63,761 nt of DNA from an uncultured Eubacteriales bacterium (lineage in GTDB: Bacteria; Bacillota; Clostridia; Oscillospirales; CAG-382), in contig CAKSDR010000002.1 in the NCBI GenBank assembly GCA_934446095.1, forward strand, positions 1-63,761, in the 5' to 3' direction. Below are positions 16,136 through 25,175 of this stretch, piece by piece (positions within the stretch are counted from its first letter, which is position 1; each line of letters starts with the position of its first letter). A program made the position numbers and the translations under genes. Under the pieces are notes generated by a model, which saw nothing but the letters and a program-made list of their open reading frames with translations, did not search any database and was not told the DNA's origin.

Positions 16136-16657
16136 TTATTTTGCGTTTTTTCTTATTTCAATTATTTCACATGCATACATTTTGTGAAAATCGTTGTTCG
16201 GATAGCAGTCGGGAAGTATAGAATCATCGCAGAAACCTGACTTTTCAAGAAAAGATGAATAAAGTTTTTTTCCGACAAAAGTTAATGTTGCCTGTTCAAA
16301 AAATACGGCGCTGTTTTCTATAACCGGCGTAAGTCCGGCTGCGGCTATTTTATCGCAGTCCCTGCCTGACAGCGTTCCGCAAAGAGAAAGCGCTTTTTTA
16401 TACTTTTTATCGAAAAATGAAACAGTAATAATATCGCTTTTTTCGGCAAAGCCGAAAGTATATCTTTGTGGCCGAATGGCGCAGATAAAAATATTTTTGT
16501 TCCACATAACTCCCATACCGCCCCAACTTGCAGTCATTGTATTGTAGGGGAGAGGCTTTTTAGATTCATCATATGCAGAAACAAGCATCCATTCTTTTCC
16601 GATTTTGTCAAAAACATTCAAATTTAAATCTTCCGGTTTTAATTTTTCATATTTCAT
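16136..16657 (-). CDS. Flavin reductase-like FMN-binding split-barrel protein
   Basis: A protein of 173 residues of the flavin reductase/FMN-binding split-barrel family. It has an early NTMTASWGGMGVMWNK segment, where the FMN phosphate is normally bound, and an IRPQRYT strand. These proteins reduce or carry FMN with NAD(P)H or serve unknown redox partners. The start is set at ATG 16657 because GGAGGTG precedes it; the upstream GTG at 16666 is part of that site. A hairpin separates it from ftsH upstream, so it is probably a separate transcript. Confidence 0.85.
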   Translation of the reverse strand: MKYEKLKPEDLNLNVFDKIGKEWMLVSAYDESKKPLPYNTMTASWGGMGVMWNKNIFICAIRPQRYTFGFAEKSDIITVSFFDKKYKKALSLCGTLSGRDCDKIAAAGLTPVIENSAVFFEQATLTFVGKKLYSSFLEKSGFCDDSILPDCYPNNDFHKMYACEIIEIRKNAK

Positions 16658-16689
16658 AAAAGGCACCTCCGAAAAAATTTTTTATATAC

Positions 16690-16720
16690 AAAAAGGACGC
16701 GCATAAATATTGCACGTCCT
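16690..16720 (-). terminator. Terminator of the ruvC-ftsH operon
   Basis: Stem 16694-16703 with 16711-16720 (AGGACG core, one internal mismatch). Four to five T follow on the minus strand. It lies 13 bases past the ftsH stop and before the flavin-reductase start. Confidence 0.75.
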
Positions 16721-16732
16721 AAAAGTTTTTTA

Positions 16733-18784
16733 TTATTCGGAATCTTTTGAATTGTCATCATATTCCGAAGTATCGCCGTGAGTATCCTCTGAAGTATTAT
16801 TTTCTTCATTTTCCGCCGGTTCTTCTCTGTAAACCGAAGACGTAACGGTGAATGCTTTTTTGGCGGCGTTCTTTTCAAGTTCAATTCTTCTGTTTTCGTT
16901 ATCTTCCATACTTTGCTTTTTCTTGCGATCCGCAATGGCTGCAATCTCTTCATTGGAAGGAGTGGGGTTTGTATCCATAAGGAACTTGAACTGTTCTTCA
17001 TCCATGGTTTCGTATTTTGTAAGATAATCGGCTGTCGCATGAAGTTTTTCAATATTTTCACGAAGAAGGCTTTCTGCTTTCGAAAAAGCATTTTCAATGA
17101 TTTTTTTGATTTCGCTGTCAATTTTGAATGCGGTTTCTTCGGAATAATTTCTTGTATTGTTAAAGTCACGTCCAAGAAAAACTTCATCGCTTGAATGTTC
17201 GGAACCGTATACTATAGGACCGAGTTCATCACTCATGCCGTAGCGTGTTACCATATCGCGCGCAATAGTGGTTGCTCTTTGGATATCATTTGACGCACCT
17301 CCGGAAATATCGTTGAATATTATTTTTTCGGCAACACGGCCGCCGAGCAATTCAACAATCTGTTCCTGAAGTCCGTTTTTATATACGCTGAATTTGTCTT
17401 CAACCGGAACAGTGAGCGTATATCCGAGAGCCCTTCCGCTGGGTATTATAGATATCTGACGGACAGGATCAAGAGAAGGAAGAATGTGCGCAAGAATTGC
17501 ATGACCGGCTTCATGGTATGCAGTTTTTCTCTTTTCCTCGGGCTTTATCTTAAAGGATTTCTTCTGCGTTCCGACCATTATTTTAAGGGTAGCCTCTTCG
17601 ATATCGTCCATTCCTATAAGACGCTTGTTTTTTCTTGCTGCGTGCAGGGCGGCTTCATTAAGAAGATTTGCAAGATCGGCACCCGTAAAGCCTACGGTTG
17701 CCTGTGCTACTTTTTCAAGGTCAACTGTTTTTTCAAAAGGTTTATTTTTTGCATGAACTTTCAAAATTGCGGCTCTGCCGTTGAGATCCGGGTAATTTAC
17801 CGTAACCTGACGGTCAAAACGTCCGGGTCTTAAAAGGGCGGGGTCAAGAATATCGGGTCTGTTGGTTGCAGCAATTACAATTACTCCTTCGTTGCTTCCG
17901 AAACCGTCCATTTCAACAAGCAATTGGTTAAGTGTCTGCTCTCTTTCGTCATGGCCGCCGCCGAGACCTGCGCCTCTGTGACGTCCTACTGCATCGATTT
18001 CATCTATAAATATAATGCCCGGGGCATTTTTCTTTGCCGTGTCAAAAAGGTCACGCACTCTTGAAGCGCCGACGCCGACATACATTTCCACAAAATCCGA
18101 GCCGGATATTGAATAAAAAGGAACGCCTGCTTCTCCGGCAACGGCTTTTGCAAGCAAGGTTTTACCTGTGCCGGGAGGGCCTACAAGGAGTACGCCTCTC
18201 GGAATTCTTGCGCCGAGTTCGGAAAATTTAAGCGGATTTTTAAGAAAAGCCACAACTTCTTCAAGTTCCGCCTTTTCTTCGTCTGCACCTGCGACGTCTT
18301 CAAAGCGAACTTTGTTTTTATCGGTCATAAGTTTTGCACGCGACCGTCCGAAAGAATTGATTCTTCCGCCTTTTCCGCCCATTGCTTGGTTCATTGAGAA
18401 AAGCCAGAGCAGAACAACGAAAACTATAACGATAAGGTAAGGAACGAAAGTGCTCCACCACGGAAGTTCAAACGGCTGTTCATAGTCGTAATCCGAAATT
18501 ATTCCGGCCTCATGTTGTTCTTTTACCAAATCATGCGTATCACTGTAAAAAATCGACAAGTCGGGAAGTTTGTATGTTACATTAGAATTGTCTTTCAATG
18601 TAAGTATTACATTATTGTTTTTATCAACGATAAACGACTCTACTTTTTCTTTATAAAAGCAGTCAAGAACGTCGTAATAATCAACCTTTTCCGGTTCATT
18701 TTGTCCCATCATCCATGTTGTTGCGGAAAGAATCAGCGCAATCAGCACAATATAAAATATAATTACTTTAATGTTATTCTTCAT
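16733..18784 (-). CDS. ftsH: ATP-dependent zinc metalloprotease FtsH
   Basis: A protein of 683 residues. Transmembrane helices lie at about 5-25 and 110-131 with an extracytoplasmic domain between. The AAA+ domain has Walker A GPPGTGKT (202-209), IIFIDEIDAVG and the second region of homology. The zinc-binding HEAGH is at 424-428. A long acidic tail follows about residue 640. It is a hexameric membrane protease that degrades misfolded membrane and regulatory proteins. The tilS-ftsH order is classical in Bacillota. It is the last gene of the ten-gene operon and is followed by a hairpin. Confidence 0.98.
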   Translation of the reverse strand: MKNNIKVIIFYIVLIALILSATTWMMGQNEPEKVDYYDVLDCFYKEKVESFIVDKNNNVILTLKDNSNVTYKLPDLSIFYSDTHDLVKEQHEAGIISDYDYEQPFELPWWSTFVPYLIVIVFVVLLWLFSMNQAMGGKGGRINSFGRSRAKLMTDKNKVRFEDVAGADEEKAELEEVVAFLKNPLKFSELGARIPRGVLLVGPPGTGKTLLAKAVAGEAGVPFYSISGSDFVEMYVGVGASRVRDLFDTAKKNAPGIIFIDEIDAVGRHRGAGLGGGHDEREQTLNQLLVEMDGFGSNEGVIVIAATNRPDILDPALLRPGRFDRQVTVNYPDLNGRAAILKVHAKNKPFEKTVDLEKVAQATVGFTGADLANLLNEAALHAARKNKRLIGMDDIEEATLKIMVGTQKKSFKIKPEEKRKTAYHEAGHAILAHILPSLDPVRQISIIPSGRALGYTLTVPVEDKFSVYKNGLQEQIVELLGGRVAEKIIFNDISGGASNDIQRATTIARDMVTRYGMSDELGPIVYGSEHSSDEVFLGRDFNNTRNYSEETAFKIDSEIKKIIENAFSKAESLLRENIEKLHATADYLTKYETMDEEQFKFLMDTNPTPSNEEIAAIADRKKKQSMEDNENRRIELEKNAAKKAFTVTSSVYREEPAENEENNTSEDTHGDTSEYDDNSKDSE

Positions 18785-18809
18785 CTAAAAAATTACCACT
18801 CCTTGTATA

Positions 18810-20207
18810 TTATATGCATTTATAAAGACCGATATTTATGTTTTTTCTGCCGTCTTTAATATAACACCTGTCGCACACAGGCATACCGAAAGAGGTTACA
18901 ACACCGTCGTTATCGCATAAAACCGGATAAAAAGCACGTTCATATTCAGGTATTTTAATATCCGAAAACATTTTTTTTACGCTTTTTGTAACGCCGCGGA
19001 CTTTATATGAATCTTTTGAAAGTCTGTTTCTTGCTTTAAGATCACCATTTATTTTATCAGAAAAAAGGGTTGTATTTTTATATAATTTGTAAATATTTGA
19101 TTTATCTGTTAAAGTTTCGGGTAAAAATTTGTTTACATTTTGAAAATCAATATAAAGCGCGAACATATCGTTCAATATATTTTTACCGTTTTTCAAGGTT
19201 ATATTAAAAGAAAAAGAAGAAAGTTCTTTTTTCTCGGCAAGATAGTCTTTTTTTAATAAAAATGATATTTTTAAAGGAGTAATTTTTGCATAAATATCAT
19301 TCGGGAGACTTATAAATCTTGTTTTTTTGTCGAAGACAACATCGAGTATACCTTTGCATACGGATTTTATATTTATATATGACAGCGAACAGTTCGATAT
19401 GTCGGAGTATAGTGAAATTACAAGCCGCGACATAAGAGAAAAGGGAAGAGAGGCAATTTCGCGTGTGTTATATGTTTTCTTTTCCGCGGCGAGAGTATTC
19501 AAAAAATTCTTGTCGCATCTTAATAAGTCTGAAGTTTTAAGGCATGAACTTTCAAAAGACGGATTTATTTTTTTAATTTCCGGTATAATATAGTTTCTTA
19601 TTAAATTTCTTGAGTATTCGGGCGAAAAGTTTGTGCTGTCCGTGACAAAAGGTTGTTTCTTTTCTTTTAAATATTCTTCGACTTCGGTTCTTGTAATATC
19701 AATCAGCGGGCGTATAATATTGCCGCGCACAGGCGGAATTCCGCAAAGACCGTCGATACCGGTTCCCCTTGCAAGATTGAAAATTAAAGTTTCTGCATTG
19801 TCAGACAAAGTATGCGCCGTTGCAATTTTGGTAAACGAAAATTTTTTGCAAAGACTTGAAAAGTATGAGTATCTTTCATTGCGCGCAGCCTCTTCAAGGC
19901 CGGTACCATTTCTATCTGAAATTTCCGGGACATTGACATTTTCAGTGTAAAACGGAATGCTGACCGACAGGCACAAATTACGGCAGAACTCCTGATCACG
20001 TTCCGCCTCTCCTTTTCGTATCATATGATTCACATGACATGCAAAAATTTCGAATTTCAGTGAAAGTTCATTTTTTATATTTATTAAAGCAAGCAGCAAA
20101 GAGCATGAATCCGCTCCACCCGAAAGTCCGACTAAAATCTTATCGGACGGATTTATCATGCAATACTTTTCTATTGTCTTTAAAACTTTTTGCTCAAAAT
20201 TATTCAT
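18810..20207 (-). CDS. tilS: tRNA(Ile)-lysidine synthase
   Basis: A protein of 465 residues from the chosen start. The N-type ATP pyrophosphatase motif SGGADS lies at 29-34. The central substrate region and C-terminal TilS domain follow; the very end reads FGMPVCDRCYIKDG. The enzyme converts C34 of tRNA-Ile(CAU) to lysidine and is essential for AUA decoding. The ATG at 20207 overlaps the dnaB stop in ATGAATAA, which points to translational coupling. A longer frame to 20249 exists but would bury the start far inside dnaB. Confidence 0.93.
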   Translation of the reverse strand: MNNFEQKVLKTIEKYCMINPSDKILVGLSGGADSCSLLLALINIKNELSLKFEIFACHVNHMIRKGEAERDQEFCRNLCLSVSIPFYTENVNVPEISDRNGTGLEEAARNERYSYFSSLCKKFSFTKIATAHTLSDNAETLIFNLARGTGIDGLCGIPPVRGNIIRPLIDITRTEVEEYLKEKKQPFVTDSTNFSPEYSRNLIRNYIIPEIKKINPSFESSCLKTSDLLRCDKNFLNTLAAEKKTYNTREIASLPFSLMSRLVISLYSDISNCSLSYINIKSVCKGILDVVFDKKTRFISLPNDIYAKITPLKISFLLKKDYLAEKKELSSFSFNITLKNGKNILNDMFALYIDFQNVNKFLPETLTDKSNIYKLYKNTTLFSDKINGDLKARNRLSKDSYKVRGVTKSVKKMFSDIKIPEYERAFYPVLCDNDGVVTSFGMPVCDRCYIKDGRKNINIGLYKCI

Positions 20208-21543
20208 GATGTTCAGTGTCCATAGACGTAAACTTTGTATATTGCCCATACCATCCGAGATTTGCTTTTCCTGTAGAACCGTGGCGGTTTTTTGCGACTA
20301 TGCACTGAGCAATGTTTTGCATCTCTGGGTTGTCCTTATAATAATCGTCCCTGTAAAGAAACATTACAATATCGGCATCCTGCTCGATAGCGCCGGAATC
20401 TCTAAGGTCCGAAAGCATAGGTGTTTTATCTGTTCTTGACTCGGGTCCGCGTGACAACTGCGCGCAGGTTATTACCGGAACTTTCAGGTCTTTTGCCAAA
20501 AGTTTTAATCCTCTTGAAATGTCGGCGACTTCCTGTACTCTGTTATCGGTATGCTTTTCGGACTGCATTAACTGAAGGTAGTCAATTATGACAAGACCGA
20601 GATTTTTTACTCTTCTGAGTTTTGCTTTCATTCCCGTGACGGTAATGCCTGTTGTATCATCAATTAAGATATCCGTTTCGGAAAGAACTGAAACTGCCTG
20701 CGCAAGTTTTGTCCAGTCAGTATCGTCAAGTTCTCCCGTGCGCATCTTACTGCTGTCAATCATGGCTTCGCTTGACAGCATTCTTGAAACCAACTGCTCG
20801 TTTGACATTTCAAGCGAAAAAATTGCAACAGTTTTCTTTTTTCTGCATGCGATATTTGTTGCAATATTAAGACAGAAGGAGGTTTTTCCCATACCGGGTC
20901 TTGCTCCTACAAGCACAAGGTCGCTGTCTTGCATGCCTATTAAAAGTTTATCTATACTTGAAAAATAGGTAGGAGTTCCCATTGCGGATTCTTTGTCGTT
21001 AATAAGTTCCTGAAGTCTTGCGTAATTTGAAATGATTATATCTTTTATATGAGTAAAACCTTTTGAATTTACGTTGTTTGCAATATCAAATATTTTCTGC
21101 TCGGACGCATCAAGGATAGTATCAACATCTCCTTCGCCGGAGTATGCCATCTTGCTGATATCGTCGGAGGCGTCAATAAGTTCGCGGAGCAGGGCTTTAT
21201 CGTGGATTATTTTTGCGTAATCACGGACATTTGAAATTGAAGGAACGGAATCGGAGAGAAGTTTTATATAATTTTTTCCGCCCGATTCATCATAGGTTCC
21301 TTGTTTTACAAGAATGTCCAGCAAAGTTACAACATCAATGCTGCGGTTTTGAAAAAACAGCGAGCGCATGGCGTCATATATTACAGTATGCTCTTCAAGA
21401 TAAAAATCACTCGGATTTATCAGGGAAGCAATTTCCTGAATTTTTTCCGGGTCAAGCAGTATTGCACCGAGAACTGACTGTTCCGCTTCAATTGAAAACG
21501 GGACCTGCCGGACAGAATCAATATCTGTAAATTTTGTATTCAT
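20200..21543 (-). CDS. dnaB: Replicative DNA helicase DnaB
   Basis: A protein of 447 residues. The N-terminal DnaB domain covers about 12-115, then a linker, then a RecA-like ATPase with Walker A GARPGMGKTS at 213-222, SLEMSNEQL, LVIIDYLQLM and the Arg-finger region AKNRHG near the end. It is the hexameric helicase that unwinds the fork (called DnaC in Bacillus). It lies 45 bases behind rplI, a very conserved neighbourhood. Confidence 0.98.
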   Translation of the reverse strand: MNTKFTDIDSVRQVPFSIEAEQSVLGAILLDPEKIQEIASLINPSDFYLEEHTVIYDAMRSLFFQNRSIDVVTLLDILVKQGTYDESGGKNYIKLLSDSVPSISNVRDYAKIIHDKALLRELIDASDDISKMAYSGEGDVDTILDASEQKIFDIANNVNSKGFTHIKDIIISNYARLQELINDKESAMGTPTYFSSIDKLLIGMQDSDLVLVGARPGMGKTSFCLNIATNIACRKKKTVAIFSLEMSNEQLVSRMLSSEAMIDSSKMRTGELDDTDWTKLAQAVSVLSETDILIDDTTGITVTGMKAKLRRVKNLGLVIIDYLQLMQSEKHTDNRVQEVADISRGLKLLAKDLKVPVITCAQLSRGPESRTDKTPMLSDLRDSGAIEQDADIVMFLYRDDYYKDNPEMQNIAQCIVAKNRHGSTGKANLGWYGQYTKFTSMDTEHHE

Positions 21544-21588
21544 AATAACCTCCGGAACGCTCTTGAAAATAGGTAAAAATACATAGCG

Positions 21589-22038
21589 TTATTGTTTTTC
21601 GCTGACAAGCACCTTTAATTTTCCCTGCACATCTGAAAAAAGTTTAACCGTAAGTTCATAATTTCCGTAGGCTTTTATAGGTTCTGCGAGAACTATTTTT
21701 CTTTTTTCAATATCGATTCCGAATTGTTCCTTCAATGCTTCCGAAATTTCCTTTGATGTTATAGATCCGTAAAATCTGCCGTCTGTTCCGGATACTGCTG
21801 ATAATTTTACAGTTATGGAGCCGAGTTTTTCGCATATTGAGAGGGCTTCTTTCTTTTCTTCCTCTTTTTTATATTGTGCGGAAGCGGCTTTCATTTTAAA
21901 CTCATTTATTATTGAGGCTGTCGCTTCAACCGCAAATTTTTTCGGAAAAAGAAAATTCCTTGCATATCCTTCGGATACATTTATAATTTCACCTTTTTTC
22001 CCTTGTGATCTAACATCTTGTAACAATAATACTTTCAT
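21589..22038 (-). CDS. rplI: Ribosomal protein bL9
   Basis: A protein of 149 residues, full length. The N-terminal domain has the hallmark KVLLLQDVRSQGKKGEIINV and GYARNFLFPKKFAV, then a long connecting helix, then the C-terminal domain with DGRFYGSITSKEI. It binds domain V of 23S rRNA at the L1 stalk base. Flanked by gdpP and dnaB as in most Bacillota. Confidence 0.98.
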   Translation of the reverse strand: MKVLLLQDVRSQGKKGEIINVSEGYARNFLFPKKFAVEATASIINEFKMKAASAQYKKEEEKKEALSICEKLGSITVKLSAVSGTDGRFYGSITSKEISEALKEQFGIDIEKRKIVLAEPIKAYGNYELTVKLFSDVQGKLKVLVSEKQ

Positions 22039-22074
22039 AAATATTTACCTCCGTGTTTTTTAATTGTATATTTT

Positions 22075-24060
22075 TTAAGAGAGATATTTGTCGATTGCTT
22101 GTTTTAAAAGATTTAATGCTGAAGTTATATCGGTATCGCTTATTTGTGCGCCCGCCGCGTCAAAATGTCCTCCGCCTTCAAATTCCTCAAGGATAAGCTG
22201 TACGTTTATTTTTCCGTTTGAACGTGCGGAAATATGAACGTTGCCGCCTATAGCGCATGCCACAAAAGCAGCGTCAACACCCTCAATCTCAAGAAGTTTA
22301 TCGGCGGCTTTTGCGGCGGCAATGTTATCGCTGGAGTTCGATTCGCCTCCGTATGCCGCAATGGCGATAGAGTCTTTGTATATAATTACGTTGCTTTCGA
22401 ATTTTATTTCGCGGAGAAAATCTGAAACGCTGGTTCTGAATAATTTTCTCGCTTCGTTGGGATCTGCGCCCTCGCCTCTAAGATACAAAGCTGCGCCGAA
22501 AGTACGGACCCCGGTATTTTTTGTAAAGTTTTTCGTGTCGAGAAGCATTCCCGCAAAAAGCAGTTCGGCTTCTGTTTTTGCAAGAGTTCCGGGCTGAACT
22601 GCCTGTTCAAGTATTTCGCACATGAGTTCTGACGCGGAAGAGGCCGAAGGTTCGATATAGGCAAGAACCGGAACTTTTTCAAACTCCTGAGTTTTTCTGT
22701 GATGATCTATGATTACAACATTTTTGCAATTCTCATAAACGTCGGGAGCTTCAAAATGAACTGGGTTGTTTACGTCGCATATTATAAGCAGCGTATCGGA
22801 ACGTATTGTGTCTTGGGCTGAAACATTATCGGTAAAAAGATCGGGATAGATGCTGCTTTTCAGCATTTTGGAAAAAATAGGCTTTAGGTTCGCGTCATGA
22901 ATATTTACAATAACATTTGCGGTTTTGCCGAGAGAAATGGCGATTCTTGCGGCAGCCATGCAGGCGGCAATGCAGTCATGGTCGGCAAATTTGTGACCCA
23001 TTACCAAAACGTTTGAACTTTCCTTTATGAGATTTACAAGGTCGCCCGCAACTATACGGGAGCGTATTTTTGTTTTTTTCTGCACGGTTTTTGTTTTGCC
23101 GCCGTAGTATTCGGTTGAACTTTCCGTTTTTACAACAGCCTGATCTCCGCCTCTTTGCAGGGCAAGTTCAAGGGCTCTTTTTGCAGTGTTTTCTTTTTCG
23201 GAAAGAGAGCCTTTTATTTTTGCAAGGCCGATTGACGCGGTTATAGGTATATTTATGTCGTTAAGGGTTGTTTCTCTTATCTTGTCGAGAATATCAAATT
23301 TTGAAGAAATAACGTTTGAAAGATTTTTTTCTTCAAGTATAACCATATATTTATCTTTTTCATATTCTTTTATGATTCCGCCGAAGGTTTCGCACCATGA
23401 GTCGAGAAGTTCCGCCACATGGACCGAAACGGTGCGGTATTTTTCCTGTATATATGGCATGACTTCGGAAATGTTGTCTATCATTACAAAGCAGACAATG
23501 AGATTACTTTCCTCAAGTTCGCGTTTTGTATTTAAAAGTTCTGTTTTGTCATTCCACACCGTCATGCAGTAACTTTTGCCGTGAGAGTTAAGTTTATATC
23601 CCGAAATATCATATGTTACGTTGTTGTAATCAAGCGTTATTACAGCGCCGGCTTTCATTTGTTCAATTCGCTGAGAGGTAAATGTATTGCTCACAACATC
23701 GGCAATATTTCTACCGTACATGGATTTATTGTACTGCGATACTGCGATAAATGCTTTGTTGTACCATATTATAATGCCGCTGTCATTTACTGCGATTGCC
23801 GGGGAATTGAAACTCATTACAAAGTCGAGCGTAATGCCTGAAATTTTGCTGCTTTCGGTAAGAACGCCTTCGCTTCGGGAGTCGCTTTTCAGAATGAAAT
23901 ACATTGCCGCAATATAAATTACAATAAATGCGAGCCCGGAAAAAAGCAACAGTTTGTTTTTGGCGCCGCAGATGACGGCATATATGCAAAATATTGCGAG
24001 CGCACAAAGAATGCTCTTGTTGCGCATCATATTTTTCAGTTGCTGTAACAGTTCTTTCAT
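22075..24060 (-). CDS. gdpP: Cyclic-di-AMP phosphodiesterase GdpP
   Basis: A protein of 661 residues. Two transmembrane helices (about 17-34, 37-57) are followed by a PAS-like domain (80-175), a degenerate GGDEF domain (about 185-315, active-site GGDEF not present), and a DHH-DHHA1 phosphoesterase. The last has GHKFADHD at 355-362, DHHR at 452-455 and GGGHFDAAGA near 635. It hydrolyses cyclic-di-AMP to pApA and so affects osmolyte balance and wall stress. Order yybS-gdpP-rplI-dnaB is standard. Confidence 0.96.
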   Translation of the reverse strand: MKELLQQLKNMMRNKSILCALAIFCIYAVICGAKNKLLLFSGLAFIVIYIAAMYFILKSDSRSEGVLTESSKISGITLDFVMSFNSPAIAVNDSGIIIWYNKAFIAVSQYNKSMYGRNIADVVSNTFTSQRIEQMKAGAVITLDYNNVTYDISGYKLNSHGKSYCMTVWNDKTELLNTKRELEESNLIVCFVMIDNISEVMPYIQEKYRTVSVHVAELLDSWCETFGGIIKEYEKDKYMVILEEKNLSNVISSKFDILDKIRETTLNDINIPITASIGLAKIKGSLSEKENTAKRALELALQRGGDQAVVKTESSTEYYGGKTKTVQKKTKIRSRIVAGDLVNLIKESSNVLVMGHKFADHDCIAACMAAARIAISLGKTANVIVNIHDANLKPIFSKMLKSSIYPDLFTDNVSAQDTIRSDTLLIICDVNNPVHFEAPDVYENCKNVVIIDHHRKTQEFEKVPVLAYIEPSASSASELMCEILEQAVQPGTLAKTEAELLFAGMLLDTKNFTKNTGVRTFGAALYLRGEGADPNEARKLFRTSVSDFLREIKFESNVIIYKDSIAIAAYGGESNSSDNIAAAKAADKLLEIEGVDAAFVACAIGGNVHISARSNGKINVQLILEEFEGGGHFDAAGAQISDTDITSALNLLKQAIDKYLS

Positions 24061-24078
24061 TATCGTACCTACTTGAAA

Positions 24079-25161
24079 TTAGTTATAGAATTCGTTTCTT
24101 CTGCTGCGAAGGATTGAAAAAAGACCGATTGTTACAAGTACATATAATCCTATGGAGAATGTAAAAATTACAAATGTAACTATAATAATCATTATGAGTA
24201 TGCAAAGACTTTTGGGGACCTTTTTCATAAGATATGAACTTATGCTTGAAAGTCCGGTGACTGCAAATCCGGGAGTTAGAATATTTAACATGTTTGAAAG
24301 CGTAAAGTATATTGCCGAAGTTTTGTACGAGAATACAAGCATCATAAAGTACAGGAAAATATAAATGTTTGCGCTTGCAAAAGACATGGTTACTTTATAA
24401 TTGCAGTTTTTTATAAAGGAATACTCTCCGAAAATTTTTGCCAAAAGCGCTGTAAATACAGTGCATAAATAACAATATACCGTAAATAAAACTATGAATA
24501 TTGAAGGAAGCGACATTTTAAGGCTATAGATTAAATCATCGAAAAAGCCTACAATGTCATCGTTCGAATATGGTTTTAAAAACTGGCTCAGCATATAGTT
24601 CGGATCCTGCAAAGCCGCATTTGCATTTTCGCCTTCCGCGACACTTTCGGAAACAAGCGAACTCAAACTTTCTTTTATGTTTTCAAGCGGCAGGGTTATT
24701 GAATGAACTATCTGCTTTAACGTAAGATCCGGGTTATGCACTCTTTCCGCGAGAAACAGGAGTATAAAGAAGGCGATGCAGCCCATGACCGAAAATATTA
24801 TTCCGGCATTTTTTGCATTGTTTTTTTCTTTTGTGATTCCGGTATATATTCCGAAAGAAATGAACACCGGCAAAAAGATGTTTACGCAGTGTATTGTCGG
24901 AAAATGCAGCAGGTACGCCACAATAAAAGCAATTGCCGGGGGTATGACGGAGAAGGTCCCGCCTTTTTTCAGGCAACTCACCGTATAAAGGCATGAAACC
25001 ATAAACGATGCGGCAAGGTCAAGACCTGATTGCCCCGTAGAGGTGACTATGAATAGAAAAATGCATATTATGTCAAGTACTATTGACAACGGAGATATTT
25101 TTATAACTTTTACAAAGTTTGATTCTTCTCTTCCGTTATTTTGAAAATCATTTTGGTTCAT
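24079..25161 (-). CDS. yybS: DUF2232 / YybS-like membrane protein
   Basis: A protein of 360 residues with about eight hydrophobic helices and a basic C-terminus (RSRRNEFYN). It matches the YybS family by topology and by its fixed place just upstream of gdpP. The family resembles S-component-like membrane proteins, but its function is not established. A short hydrophilic insert around residues 165-190 separates two helix groups. Confidence 0.85.
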   Translation of the reverse strand: MNQNDFQNNGREESNFVKVIKISPLSIVLDIICIFLFIVTSTGQSGLDLAASFMVSCLYTVSCLKKGGTFSVIPPAIAFIVAYLLHFPTIHCVNIFLPVFISFGIYTGITKEKNNAKNAGIIFSVMGCIAFFILLFLAERVHNPDLTLKQIVHSITLPLENIKESLSSLVSESVAEGENANAALQDPNYMLSQFLKPYSNDDIVGFFDDLIYSLKMSLPSIFIVLFTVYCYLCTVFTALLAKIFGEYSFIKNCNYKVTMSFASANIYIFLYFMMLVFSYKTSAIYFTLSNMLNILTPGFAVTGLSSISSYLMKKVPKSLCILIMIIIVTFVIFTFSIGLYVLVTIGLFSILRSRRNEFYN

Positions 25162-25175
25162 ATGGTGCCGCCTTA

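Noticed and set aside
16654..17187. A 177-codon open frame overlapping the 3' part of ftsH on the same strand
   Set aside because: It is a frame shadow of ftsH, very Lys-rich with no recognisable domain, and ftsH is intact there.
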